In this document: positions 33,939 through 41,088 of the stretch, in pieces | Layout: each line of letters starts with the position of its first letter | Position numbering within the stretch: the first letter of the stretch is position 1 | NCBI GenBank assembly: GCA_040902655.1 | Contig: JBBDWV010000052.1 | Coordinates: forward strand, 205,503-269,502 | Source of the DNA: Mycobacteriales bacterium | GTDB taxonomy: Bacteria; Actinomycetota; Actinomycetes; Mycobacteriales; SCTD01 | DNA length: 64,000 nucleotides | Direction: 5' to 3' | Translations under genes and position numbers: made by a program | The notes under the pieces: generated by a model | Databases searched by the model: none | What the model was told of the DNA's origin: nothing | Seen by the model: only the letters and a program-made list of their open reading frames with translations

Positions 33939-33944
33939 AAGCTA
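33939..33944 (-). promoter_or_regulatory. -10 box of the cyclase-family gene
   Basis: TAGCTT on the minus strand (33944 to 33939). It would start transcription near 33932 and leave a leader of about 32 bases containing AAGGAGG. No clear -35 hexamer is seen, which would suit an activator-dependent promoter. Confidence 0.4.
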
Positions 33945-33955
33945 TCCGTACCGGA

Positions 33956-33971
33956 CGTGACGGCGCTCACG
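33956..33971. promoter_or_regulatory. CRP/GlxR-like palindrome 1 (CGTGA-N6-TCACG)
   Basis: A perfect 5-6-5 inverted repeat that departs from TGTGA-N6-TCACA only at the outermost bases. It is centred about 32 bases upstream of the predicted cyclase-gene start and 24 bases from palindrome 2. Confidence 0.55.
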
Positions 33972-33979
33972 TTCGGGGA

Positions 33980-33995
33980 TGTGAGCTACATCACA
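33980..33995. promoter_or_regulatory. CRP/GlxR-like palindrome 2 (TGTGA-N6-TCACA)
   Basis: Exact match to the cAMP-receptor-protein consensus used by E. coli CRP, Rv3676 of M. tuberculosis and GlxR of Corynebacterium. It covers the place where the -35 hexamer of nucS would be, about 34 bases before the nucS start, so binding could block nucS or act on the divergent cyclase gene. Confidence 0.7.
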
Positions 33996-34007
33996 TTCGG
34001 CAGGGCC

Positions 34008-34013
34008 TACGCT
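34008..34013 (+). promoter_or_regulatory. -10 box for a leaderless nucS transcript
   Basis: TACGCT ends eight bases before the ATG at 34022, with no ribosome site. The CRP-like palindrome 2 lies just upstream. Confidence 0.45.
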
Positions 34014-34021
34014 CACCGGGC

Positions 34022-34675
34022 ATGCGCCTCGTCCTCGCGACCTGCTCGGTCGACTACGTCGGCCGGCTGACTGCCCACCTGCCGATGGCGACCCGGCTGC
34101 TGCTGGTGAAGGCCGACGGATCGGTGTCGATCCACGCCGACGACCGGGCCTACAAGCCGCTGATGTGGATGAGCCCTCCGTGCAGCACCATCGATCGCGA
34201 CGGGGTCTGGACGGTGACCAACAAGGCCGGCGAACAGCTGGTGATCACCGTCGAGGAGGTGCTCTCGGACGTCTCGCACGAGCTCGGCACCGACCCGGGA
34301 CTGGTCAAGGACGGCGTGGAGAAGCACCTGCAGGAGCTGCTGGCCGAGCGCTGCGAGGTGCTCGGTGCAGGCTGGACGCTGGTGCAGCGGGAGTACTTCA
34401 CCGACATCGGGCCGGTCGACCTGCTGGTCCGGGACGACACCGGTGCCCACGTGCTCGTCGAGGTGAAGCGGCACGCCGAGATCGACGGTGTGGAGCAGCT
34501 CACCCGCTACCTGCAGCGCGTCTCGACCGTGCTCGGCGAGGTCAGGGGCGTGCTCGCCGCGCAGAGCTTCAAGCCGCAGGCCAAGGTGCTGGCCGCGGAC
34601 CGTGGGATCACCTGCGTGCAACTGGACTACGACGGTCTGCGCGGCATGGACCCGAGCACCCCGACGCTGTTCTGA
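34022..34675 (+). CDS. nucS: mismatch-specific endonuclease NucS/EndoMS
   Basis: Cleaves both strands at mismatched bases and replaces MutS/MutL repair in most Actinobacteria and some archaea. 217 residues. The N-terminal dimer/DNA-binding domain is followed by a RecB-like nuclease domain with catalytic Asp133 (GPVDLL), Glu147 and Lys149 (LVEVKR). The C-terminal TLF peptide resembles the sliding-clamp binding tail of mycobacterial NucS. The start is the ATG at 34022, since the family begins [10 protein letters not shown]. The upstream in-frame extension crosses the promoter region and is not coding. Confidence 0.95.
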   Translation: MRLVLATCSVDYVGRLTAHLPMATRLLLVKADGSVSIHADDRAYKPLMWMSPPCSTIDRDGVWTVTNKAGEQLVITVEEVLSDVSHELGTDPGLVKDGVEKHLQELLAERCEVLGAGWTLVQREYFTDIGPVDLLVRDDTGAHVLVEVKRHAEIDGVEQLTRYLQRVSTVLGEVRGVLAAQSFKPQAKVLAADRGITCVQLDYDGLRGMDPSTPTLF

Positions 34676-34851
34676 GGCGTGCACCGTCACGGGTGTGCGG
34701 CGGGCTCTGCCGCCGGAGCGACAGCGCCGAAGGTCAGCTGCGGTCCCCCGGCGACGGTTCACCCGATCGGGGCAACAGCAACGGACATCGGTGACGACAA
34801 GGACAAGGGCGCACATCGGGTGCGTCCGTCCGATCGTGCCGAGGTTGCTCC

Positions 34852-36633
34852 ATGTCCCGACTCCTGCGCCGCAGGACGCTGATCGTCACCGTCTGCTCCG
34901 CGCTGCTCGGCGGTTCGCTCGTCGGTTTCGCCGCCGGCAAGGAGCTGGAGCAGCCGGTGCCGCTGGTCGCGGCTGCGGAGGTGGGGCGTACGCCGCTGCC
35001 GGCCGGCAGTGCCGAGCGCGGCCGTGCGGGGCTCGAACGCAGTGCACTGCAGCTCGCGGCGGCGCTCGACGCCGTCCCCGTCCGCGGCGACGGCGACGAC
35101 AGCACCCGCTTCTGCCCGGCTGACCGGCTGCGAGTGCGCTGGTCGGTGCCGCTCGCGGGGGAATTCTCCGTCGGCGGCCACGTCGAGCCGGTGGGCTCCG
35201 CACCGGAGGACACCACCACTGCCGTCAACGGGCTGGTCGTGTGTCAGGAGGCGTCGTACGCCTACATGGGCTTCGAGGCGCGCTGGACCGGCGCTGCGTG
35301 GGCGCTGGCGTCCGTCCCGGCATTGAGCGACGAGCACGACCTGGAGCAGGAGCACGAGGGCGAGGCGCACGAGGGCGAGGCGCACGAGGGCGAGGCGCAC
35401 GAGGGGGAGAAGCACGAGGGCCAGGCGGCGTCGGCACCGCGCGCCCGACCGGCATCACGCACCCTGGCGGCCCGACCCGCCGCCACGGCCCGCGGCTTCT
35501 CGGTGCCACAGGTGAAGGGCATCGACCCCTACGCGGCCTACGACCCACAGCGCGTCTGCGACCCGGTCGCCAAGCCCGGCACGACGGCACTGCGTGACCT
35601 GCTCCTGCGTACTCACCCGAACACCCGCAGCCTCGGTGTCTCCCGGACGTGCTCGGCGCGCGGTGTCTCCGAGCACAAGGAGGGGCGAGCCTTCGACTGG
35701 GGCGTCAACATCGGTGTTCCCGCCGAGCGGGCTGCTGCCGAGAGCGTGCTCGGCCAGCTGCTGGCCACCGACACGTCCGGGAACCGGCACGCGCTGGCGC
35801 GCCGGCTGGGCGTCATGTACATGATCTGGGACCGCCAGATCTGGTCGGCGTACAGCGCCGATCGTGGCTGGAGGCCCTACAACGGGGCCAACGCGCATAC
35901 AGACCATGTGCACCTGTCGCTGAGCTGGGCCGGCGCGATGGGCCGCACCTCCTACTGGCAGGGCGCCAACGCGACGCTGCTCGAGGCCGACCCCGAGCTG
36001 CGGCTGGCCGCCGGATCCGGCGCGACCTCCACCGGCGCCCGGGCGGCTGCTCCGACCGGTGGGAGCCGCTCGTCCGTGGTGCCGTCTCCGACGCCGCGCA
36101 GGAGGGAGGACGAGGAACGCCGCGGGCACGGACGCCCGGCGCTGCGGACACGGGACGAGTGGGTGCGTGAGGTGCCGGTGCCGGCCACCTCGCCCGCACC
36201 GGCCGCACCGGCACCCGGGCCCGTGGACGGTGCGGTGCCGTCACGCCCTGCAGCCCCGCCGCTCACGTCGCGGCCCAAGACGGAGTCCCCGAAGGTGGTG
36301 GCGGCCCAGCGGCAGCGGTCACGGGCGGTTCCGGCCACCGGCAGCGAGAAGCCGCGCGAGGCGGCGGACCGGCCGGCCAAGCCCCGGCCGGTGAAGGTGG
36401 AGCGGCCGGTGAAGGTGGAGCGGCCGGTGAAGGTGGAGCGGCCGGTGAAGGTGGAGCGCCCGGTGAAGGTGGAGCGCCCGGCGAAGGTGGAGCGCCCGGC
36501 GAAGGTGGAGCGGCCGGCGAAGGTGGAGCGCCCGGCAAAGGTGGAGCGGCCGGCAAAGGTGTCCCGGCCGGCCAAGGCGGCCCGATCGGCCAAGGCGGCC
36601 CGACCGGCGAAGGCGGAGCGCGGCCGCGGCTGA
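34852..36633 (+). CDS. exported protein with M15-like peptidase motifs and two repeat regions
   Basis: 593 residues. An N-terminal signal or anchor (about 7-28) is followed by a variable region, a His/Glu repeat of five HEGEA-like units (168-192), a globular domain (about 212-385) and a basic repeat tail. The domain resembles the ARB_07466-like C-terminal family and shows the pattern of LAS zinc peptidases: SEHKEGRAFD (His275, Asp282) and HTDHVH (His352, His354). D-Ala-D-Ala or other cell-wall peptide cleavage is therefore possible. The tail (513-591) has thirteen six-residue units of the type VKVERP or AKVERP, strongly basic. Confidence 0.7.
   Translation: MSRLLRRRTLIVTVCSALLGGSLVGFAAGKELEQPVPLVAAAEVGRTPLPAGSAERGRAGLERSALQLAAALDAVPVRGDGDDSTRFCPADRLRVRWSVPLAGEFSVGGHVEPVGSAPEDTTTAVNGLVVCQEASYAYMGFEARWTGAAWALASVPALSDEHDLEQEHEGEAHEGEAHEGEAHEGEKHEGQAASAPRARPASRTLAARPAATARGFSVPQVKGIDPYAAYDPQRVCDPVAKPGTTALRDLLLRTHPNTRSLGVSRTCSARGVSEHKEGRAFDWGVNIGVPAERAAAESVLGQLLATDTSGNRHALARRLGVMYMIWDRQIWSAYSADRGWRPYNGANAHTDHVHLSLSWAGAMGRTSYWQGANATLLEADPELRLAAGSGATSTGARAAAPTGGSRSSVVPSPTPRRREDEERRGHGRPALRTRDEWVREVPVPATSPAPAAPAPGPVDGAVPSRPAAPPLTSRPKTESPKVVAAQRQRSRAVPATGSEKPREAADRPAKPRPVKVERPVKVERPVKVERPVKVERPVKVERPAKVERPAKVERPAKVERPAKVERPAKVSRPAKAARSAKAARPAKAERGRG
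35353..35427 (+). repeat. 15-base tandem repeat encoding HEGEA units
   Basis: Three identical units CACGAGGGCGAGGCG (35353-35397) and two altered ones encode HEGEA, HEGEA, HEGEA, HEGEK and HEGQA. The resulting acidic, His-bearing linker lies just before the predicted zinc peptidase domain. Confidence 0.95.
36391..36624 (+). repeat. 18-base tandem repeat encoding [V/A]KVERP units
   Basis: Thirteen 18-base units from 36391. The first nine encode VKVERP or AKVERP, and the last four decay to AKVSRP, AKAARS, AKAARP and AKAERG. The graded change from V to A and then to degenerate units suggests repeated internal duplication. All units keep the frame. Confidence 0.95.
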
Positions 36634-36721
36634 CCGCCGCACCCCCCGCGGGTCGCGTTCCAGCAGGCTGGGACACTCGCGGTTCCCGCCGCGGATGCGG
36701 CTCGAGGACAAAGGGGATGCC

Positions 36722-38497
36722 GTGGCGCGCGAGTTCAACAAGGTGGGCGTGGTCGGTCTCGGGACCATGGGCGCGGGCATCGCGGAGGTGCTCGCCCGCT
36801 CCGGTCTGGGCGTCGTCGGGGTCGAGGTGGACCAGGCCGGGCTCGAGCGGGCGCACTCCCACCTCACCGCGTCGACCGGTCGCGCGCTCGCCAAGGGCAA
36901 GCTCACGCGGGACGAGGTCGACGCGATCCTCGGCCGCATCCGTACGGGCACCGACCTCACGGCTGTCCAGGACTGCGACCTCGTGATCGAGGCGATCCCC
37001 GAGCGCATGGAGCTCAAGCGGGAGCTGTTCGCGCAGCTCGACGCGCTGCTGCCGGAGGAGGCCGTGCTGGCCACCAACACCTCCGCGCTGTCCGTCACCG
37101 AGCTCGCCACGGGTACGCACCGGCCGAGCCGGGTCGTCGGGCTGCACTGGTTCAACCCGGCTCCGGTCATGGGCCTGGTGGAGGTCGTGCGGACGGTCGT
37201 CGCCGACCCGTCCGTCGTCGAGGACGTGCAGGCGCTGGTCGAGCAGGTCGGCAAGACCGGCGCCACGGCCGGTGACCGGGCCGGCTTCATCGCCAACGCC
37301 CTGCTGTTCGGCTACCTCAACAACGCGCTGCGGATGTACGAGAGCAAGTACGCCTCGCGCGAGGACATCGACGCCGCCATGCGCTTCGGCACCGGCCACC
37401 CGATGGGCCCGCTGGCGCTGCTCGATTTGATCGGCCTGGACAGCGCGTACGAGATCCTCGAGACGATGTACACGCAGTCCCGCGACCACCGGCACGCGCC
37501 GGCGCCGCTGCTCAAGCAGTACGTCACGGCGGGGCTTCTCGGCCGCAAGAGCGGCCGTGGCATCTACACCTACGCCGCGCCGGACTCGCCGGAGACCGTC
37601 GCCGACCACGCCACCCCGACGACCACCACTGGCAGCCCACGCCCCGTCCAGCGGATCGGTGTCATCGGCACCGGCACGATGGCCGGCGGCATCGTCGAGG
37701 TGTGCGCCAAGAGCGGTTACGACGTAATCTTCCGCGCCCGGGGCGAGGACAAGGTCGCGGCGGTGCGGAAGAAGATCGAGGCCTCGCTCGACAAGGCCCT
37801 GCAGCGCGGCAAGTTGACGGAGCAGGAGCGCGACGCAACGCTCGCTCGGATCACCGGCACCACGTCGCTGGACGATCTGGCCGACTGCGACCTGGTGGTC
37901 GAGGCCGTCGTCGAGGACCTGACCATCAAGAAGGCGCTGTTCTCCGCGCTCGACGAGGTGCTGAAGCCGGGCGCGATCCTGGCCACGACCACCTCGAGCC
38001 TGCCGGTCATCGAGTGCGCGCAGGCCACCTCGCGTCCGCAGGACGTCGTCGGCATGCACTGGTTCAACCCGGCGACGATGATGAAGCTCGTCGAGGTGGT
38101 GCCGACCGTGACCACCGCCGACGACGTCGTGGCGACCGTCGTCGAGGTCTGCGCGAAGACGCGCAAGCACGCCGTGCTCTGCGGCGACCGGGCCGGCTTC
38201 ATCGTCAACGCGCTGCTGTTCCCCTACCTCAACGACGCCGTCAAGATGCTCGAGGCGCACTACGCGACCATCGACGACATCGACTTCGCCATGACCAAGG
38301 GCTGCGGCCACCCGATGGGGCCGTTCGCGCTGATGGACGTGGTCGGGCTCGACGTCACACTGGCGATCCAGCGGACGCTGTTCGACGAGTTCCGTGAGCC
38401 GGGCGACGTGCCGGCGCCGATGCTCGAGCACCTCGTCCGTGCCGGCTACCTCGGCCGCAAGACCGGCCGCGGCTTCCGCGACTACGCCCGGAAGTAG
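36722..38497 (+). CDS. 3-hydroxyacyl-CoA (3-hydroxybutyryl-CoA) dehydrogenase, two fused modules
   Basis: Oxidises or reduces 3-hydroxybutyryl-CoA-type substrates with NAD(P). 591 residues, twice the single-module size. Module 1 (about 7-285) and module 2 (about 305-591) each have a Rossmann loop (GLGTMGAG and GTGTMAGG), the catalytic His in LHWFNPAP or MHWFNPAT, the DRAGFIANALLF/DRAGFIVNALLF segment and a C-terminal GRKSGRG/GRKTGRG. Both modules look intact. GTG at 36722 follows AAAGGGG. An ATG at 36695 has no ribosome site. It could link thiolase and crotonase steps with Ccr nearby. Confidence 0.9.
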   Translation: MAREFNKVGVVGLGTMGAGIAEVLARSGLGVVGVEVDQAGLERAHSHLTASTGRALAKGKLTRDEVDAILGRIRTGTDLTAVQDCDLVIEAIPERMELKRELFAQLDALLPEEAVLATNTSALSVTELATGTHRPSRVVGLHWFNPAPVMGLVEVVRTVVADPSVVEDVQALVEQVGKTGATAGDRAGFIANALLFGYLNNALRMYESKYASREDIDAAMRFGTGHPMGPLALLDLIGLDSAYEILETMYTQSRDHRHAPAPLLKQYVTAGLLGRKSGRGIYTYAAPDSPETVADHATPTTTTGSPRPVQRIGVIGTGTMAGGIVEVCAKSGYDVIFRARGEDKVAAVRKKIEASLDKALQRGKLTEQERDATLARITGTTSLDDLADCDLVVEAVVEDLTIKKALFSALDEVLKPGAILATTTSSLPVIECAQATSRPQDVVGMHWFNPATMMKLVEVVPTVTTADDVVATVVEVCAKTRKHAVLCGDRAGFIVNALLFPYLNDAVKMLEAHYATIDDIDFAMTKGCGHPMGPFALMDVVGLDVTLAIQRTLFDEFREPGDVPAPMLEHLVRAGYLGRKTGRGFRDYARK

Positions 38498-38500
38498 CTG

Positions 38501-38827
38501 ATGGCCAGGGGTTCGCGGCGCGCGGCGATGCGCGCGGCAGCCTTGGACGCGCTCAAGCACGACGACGACGAGGGGACACCGCGACCGCCGGTCGGCGAGC
38601 AGGTGGAGGACGGGCACGTCGTACGCCGGGTGGCCGGCACGTCGAGCCCGCGGGTCTACCGCTGCCCGGGATGCGACCAGGAGCTGCGCCCAGGCTCGCC
38701 GCACGTCGTGGCGTGGCCGCAGGGGAGGCCGGACGACCGGCGGCACTGGCACACCGCGTGCTGGGACGCCCGCGGCCGCCGCGGCGTGAAGGTGCACCGC
38801 TCCAAGAACGCCCCCCGCTACGGCTGA
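38501..38827 (+). CDS. small zinc-ribbon-like protein
   Basis: 108 residues, function unknown. The basic N-terminal helix (MARGSRRAAMRAAALDAL) is followed by a probable zinc site, RCPGCDQEL with HWHTACW about 30 residues later. Similar short proteins in Streptomyces are labelled ATP/GTP-binding without experimental support. I see no P-loop here. The ATG lies three bases after the dehydrogenase stop, so the two are co-transcribed. A nucleic-acid-binding role is possible because of the basic ends. Confidence 0.65.
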   Translation: MARGSRRAAMRAAALDALKHDDDEGTPRPPVGEQVEDGHVVRRVAGTSSPRVYRCPGCDQELRPGSPHVVAWPQGRPDDRRHWHTACWDARGRRGVKVHRSKNAPRYG

Positions 38828-38842
38828 CCCCCCACCCTCCGG

Positions 38843-38893
38843 CTTACGTCATGCTGCGCCCCGCGCAAGATGCTCCTCTCAGCATGACGCAAG
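38843..38893. terminator. palindromic hairpin after the dehydrogenase operon
   Basis: CTTACGTCATGCTG (38843-38856) and CAGCATGACGCAAG (38880-38893) pair at 13 of 14 positions, with a 23-base loop that contains a small GCGC/GCGC stem. It lies between two genes on the same strand, after the zinc-ribbon gene and before the promoter of the hydrolase. It may be a terminator or a further repeat element. Confidence 0.5.
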
Positions 38894-38904
38894 GAGGGGG
38901 TCAG

Positions 38905-38910
38905 TAGGGT
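38905..38910 (+). promoter_or_regulatory. -10 box for a near-leaderless hydrolase transcript
   Basis: TAGGGT ends eight bases before the ATG at 38919. However, AAGGAGGGGG at 38891-38900 lies too far upstream to serve as a ribosome site. Confidence 0.4.
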
Positions 38911-38918
38911 CGACAACC

Positions 38919-39656
38919 ATGCCCGACATCCGCGCCAACACCGTGCTGCCGGCCGAGCGGCGGGACGTCGTGCTGCACACCGCCGACGGCCTCGAACTGG
39001 TGGGGGAGCTGGCCCTGCCGGCCGACCGGCCGCCGGTCGCGACGGTGATCTGCCTGCACCCGTTGCCGACGCAGGGCGGCTTCATGGACAGCCACCTGCT
39101 CAGGAAGGCCAGCTACCGGTTGCCTGCGCTGGCGGGTCTCGCAGTGCTGCGCTTCAACACCCGCGGCACGACCAGCCCACGCGGCACCAGCTCCGGGCAG
39201 TTCGACGACGCGGTGGGTGAGAAGTTCGACGTGGCCGCCGCGCTGGACTTCTGCGAGGCGGAGGACCTGCCGGCGATCTGGCTGCTGGGCTGGTCGTTCG
39301 GTACCGACCTCGTGCTCATGTACGGCTGCGACCCCTCCGTCGCGGGCGCGGTCCTGATCAGCCCGCCGCTGCGCTACTCGCAGCCGTCGGACCTCGCGGG
39401 CTGGGCCGCCTCCGGCAAGCCGCTGACGGCGCTCGTCCCGGAGCACGACGACTTCCTGCGGCCGGCCGAGGCCCGGAACCGCTTTGCCGCCGTGCCGCAG
39501 TGCGAGGTCGTCGCGGTCGACGGCGCCAAGCACCTGTTCGTCGGCCACACCGAACGGGTGCTCGACGAGGTCGTCCGGCGGGTGGCGCCCGCCGCCCATC
39601 CCCTGCCCAGGACGTACGGGGACAGCGCAGGAGCGTCGGCCCGACCGGCAGGATGA
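38919..39656 (+). CDS. alpha/beta hydrolase
   Basis: 245 residues. The nucleophile elbow is GWSFG (Ser126). The oxyanion segment CLHPLPTQGG and the late DGAKHLFVGH (catalytic His) fit the short dienelactone-hydrolase/YqiA-like hydrolases. The acid is probably the Asp in PEHDDFLRP. No signal peptide. Substrate unknown. It stands alone between a hairpin and a convergent transporter gene. Confidence 0.8.
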   Translation: MPDIRANTVLPAERRDVVLHTADGLELVGELALPADRPPVATVICLHPLPTQGGFMDSHLLRKASYRLPALAGLAVLRFNTRGTTSPRGTSSGQFDDAVGEKFDVAAALDFCEAEDLPAIWLLGWSFGTDLVLMYGCDPSVAGAVLISPPLRYSQPSDLAGWAASGKPLTALVPEHDDFLRPAEARNRFAAVPQCEVVAVDGAKHLFVGHTERVLDEVVRRVAPAAHPLPRTYGDSAGASARPAG

Positions 39657-39687
39657 CGGCGGGGCAGACTCCCGCCGGGGTCGTCCG
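39651..39687. terminator. hairpin between convergent hydrolase and transporter genes
   Basis: CGGCGGG (39657-39663) and CCCGCCG (39671-39677) form a perfect seven-base stem with a GCAGACT loop. The flanks GGATGAC and GTCGTCC can extend the pairing around a GGG bulge. The hydrolase stop lies inside the left arm. Confidence 0.6.
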
Positions 39688-39693
39688 TCGGCG

Positions 39694-41088
39694 TCAGACC
39701 GCGTCCTGACGCGGTGCGACGACCTCCTGCAGGACCAGCTGCACGGCCGCGGCGATCGGGATGGCCAGCAGCGCTCCCAGCACCCCCAGCAGCGAGCCGC
39801 CCACCAGCACGGCGACCACGGTCGCCGCGGGCGAGACGTTCACCGAGCGCTGCATGATCCGCGGATAGAGGACGTAGTTCTCGACCTGCTGGTAGACGAG
39901 GTAGTAGACGGCGACGATCAGCCCGGCCTGCACCGAGGTGAACAGCGCGACCGTGGTGATGACGACGGCGCCGATCGTCGCGCCGATCAGCGGGATGAGC
40001 CCGGTGAGGAACACGACCATCGCCAGCGCGACGGCGTAGTCGACGCCGAGCACCCGCAGCAGCAGGTACGTCAGGCTGGCGGCGAGCGCGGCGATCGTCA
40101 CCGCGCCGGCCACGTAGCTCCCGACCCGGCTGAGGATCTCGTCCGTCAGCAGGCCCACCCGCGCCCTCCTGGTGCGGGGCACGAGGCGGTAGGCGTTGGC
40201 CTTGATCGAGGGCAGGTTCGACAGGAAGTAAAGCGTCACGATCAGCACGGTCAGGGCGCTGAAGAAGGCGCCGAAGACGACCTTGCCGACGCCCAGCACG
40301 CCGCCCGCCGCGCTGACGCCGAGGCGTCCGGGATCGTTCAGCATGCCCTGGGCCCGCTCCAGCAGGCCGAACCGCTCGTCCACGGCGGCGATCCGCTCGT
40401 TGTCCTGCAGTTGTGCGACGTAGCCCGGAGCGCGCGCGGCGAACTCCTGTGCCTGCTCGACGATCGGCGGGACGACTGCGAAGCCGAAGCCGACGAAGAA
40501 CAGCAGCATCGCCAGCAGCACCAGCCCGACCGCGAAGCCGCGCCGCATCTGACGGCGCTCCAGGGCTTCCACCGCAGGGTTGAGGCCGATCGCGAGGAAG
40601 GCGGCCGTCAGCAGCAGGACCAGCACGCCCTGCACCGCGATCAGCGCCTTCACCAGCCCGTACGCGAGCGCGATCCCGAGCGCCCCCGTGAACGCGATCC
40701 GGAACGGTGAGCGACTGGACAACGGCCGCCCGGGCACGCCGTAGGGGTTGTCCTCGTCGACGGCGGCCTCGATCCTGCGCGCGGCGGTGTCGAGCAGCGG
40801 GTCCGCCGGCGGCGCGACCACCTGCGCAGCGTCGACGGCGGCGCTGCTGGCCGCGACCGCACCGGCTCGGGCCTGCTCCGCACCGCCTCGTGCCTGCTCC
40901 GCACCGCCTCGTGCCTGCTCCGCACCGGCTCGTGCCTGCTCCGCAGCATGTCTCGCGTCGATCGCCCCCGTCCGCGCGCGTTCCGCCTGCCCGGCCTGCT
41001 CCTCGACAGCGCCCTGGACCTCGCGGACCTGCTCGACCTGCCGTGCGACCTCGGGCGCCGGCGGGGAGCCCGGCGCGTCGTCAGTCAC
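39694..41088 (-). CDS. AI-2E family transporter (YdiK/TqsA-like) with coiled-coil N-terminus
   Basis: 464 residues. About 120 N-terminal residues form a cytoplasmic Glu/Gln/Ala/Arg coiled coil with the heptads AEQARAG or AEQARGG, followed by about eight membrane segments. The segments LAIGLNPAVEALERR, LTGLIPLIGATIGA and NYVLYPRIMQRSVNVSP are family marks. Transport of autoinducer-2 is known for one E. coli member only. Other members export different solutes. GTG start within GTGACTGA, overlapping the DivIVA-like gene by eight bases. The two coiled-coil proteins might interact. Confidence 0.88.
   Translation of the reverse strand: MTDDAPGSPPAPEVARQVEQVREVQGAVEEQAGQAERARTGAIDARHAAEQARAGAEQARGGAEQARGGAEQARAGAVAASSAAVDAAQVVAPPADPLLDTAARRIEAAVDEDNPYGVPGRPLSSRSPFRIAFTGALGIALAYGLVKALIAVQGVLVLLLTAAFLAIGLNPAVEALERRQMRRGFAVGLVLLAMLLFFVGFGFAVVPPIVEQAQEFAARAPGYVAQLQDNERIAAVDERFGLLERAQGMLNDPGRLGVSAAGGVLGVGKVVFGAFFSALTVLIVTLYFLSNLPSIKANAYRLVPRTRRARVGLLTDEILSRVGSYVAGAVTIAALAASLTYLLLRVLGVDYAVALAMVVFLTGLIPLIGATIGAVVITTVALFTSVQAGLIVAVYYLVYQQVENYVLYPRIMQRSVNVSPAATVVAVLVGGSLLGVLGALLAIPIAAAVQLVLQEVVAPRQDAV
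40857..40940 (-). repeat. 21-base tandem repeat encoding coiled-coil heptads
   Basis: Four 21-base units (40857-40877, 40878-40898, 40899-40919, 40920-40940) encode AEQARAG, AEQARGG, AEQARGG and AEQARAG. The unit is exactly one heptad, so each copy lengthens the coiled coil by two turns without shifting register. Confidence 0.95.

Noticed and set aside
34676-34851. A c-di-AMP (ydaO-type) riboswitch before the secreted peptidase-like gene
   Set aside because: Such switches often precede cell-wall hydrolase genes in Actinobacteria, but the conserved blocks could not be laid out in order on either strand.
35353-36624. CRISPR-like array from the tandem repeats
   Set aside because: Units are 15 and 18 bases, have no spacers, and encode in-frame protein repeats.
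36263-38797. Minus-strand frame with Ser-Thr-Phe-Ala/Thr-Gly-Arg repeats
   Set aside because: The repeats are the reverse reading of the 18-base units of the plus-strand secreted protein, which has a signal peptide and domain.
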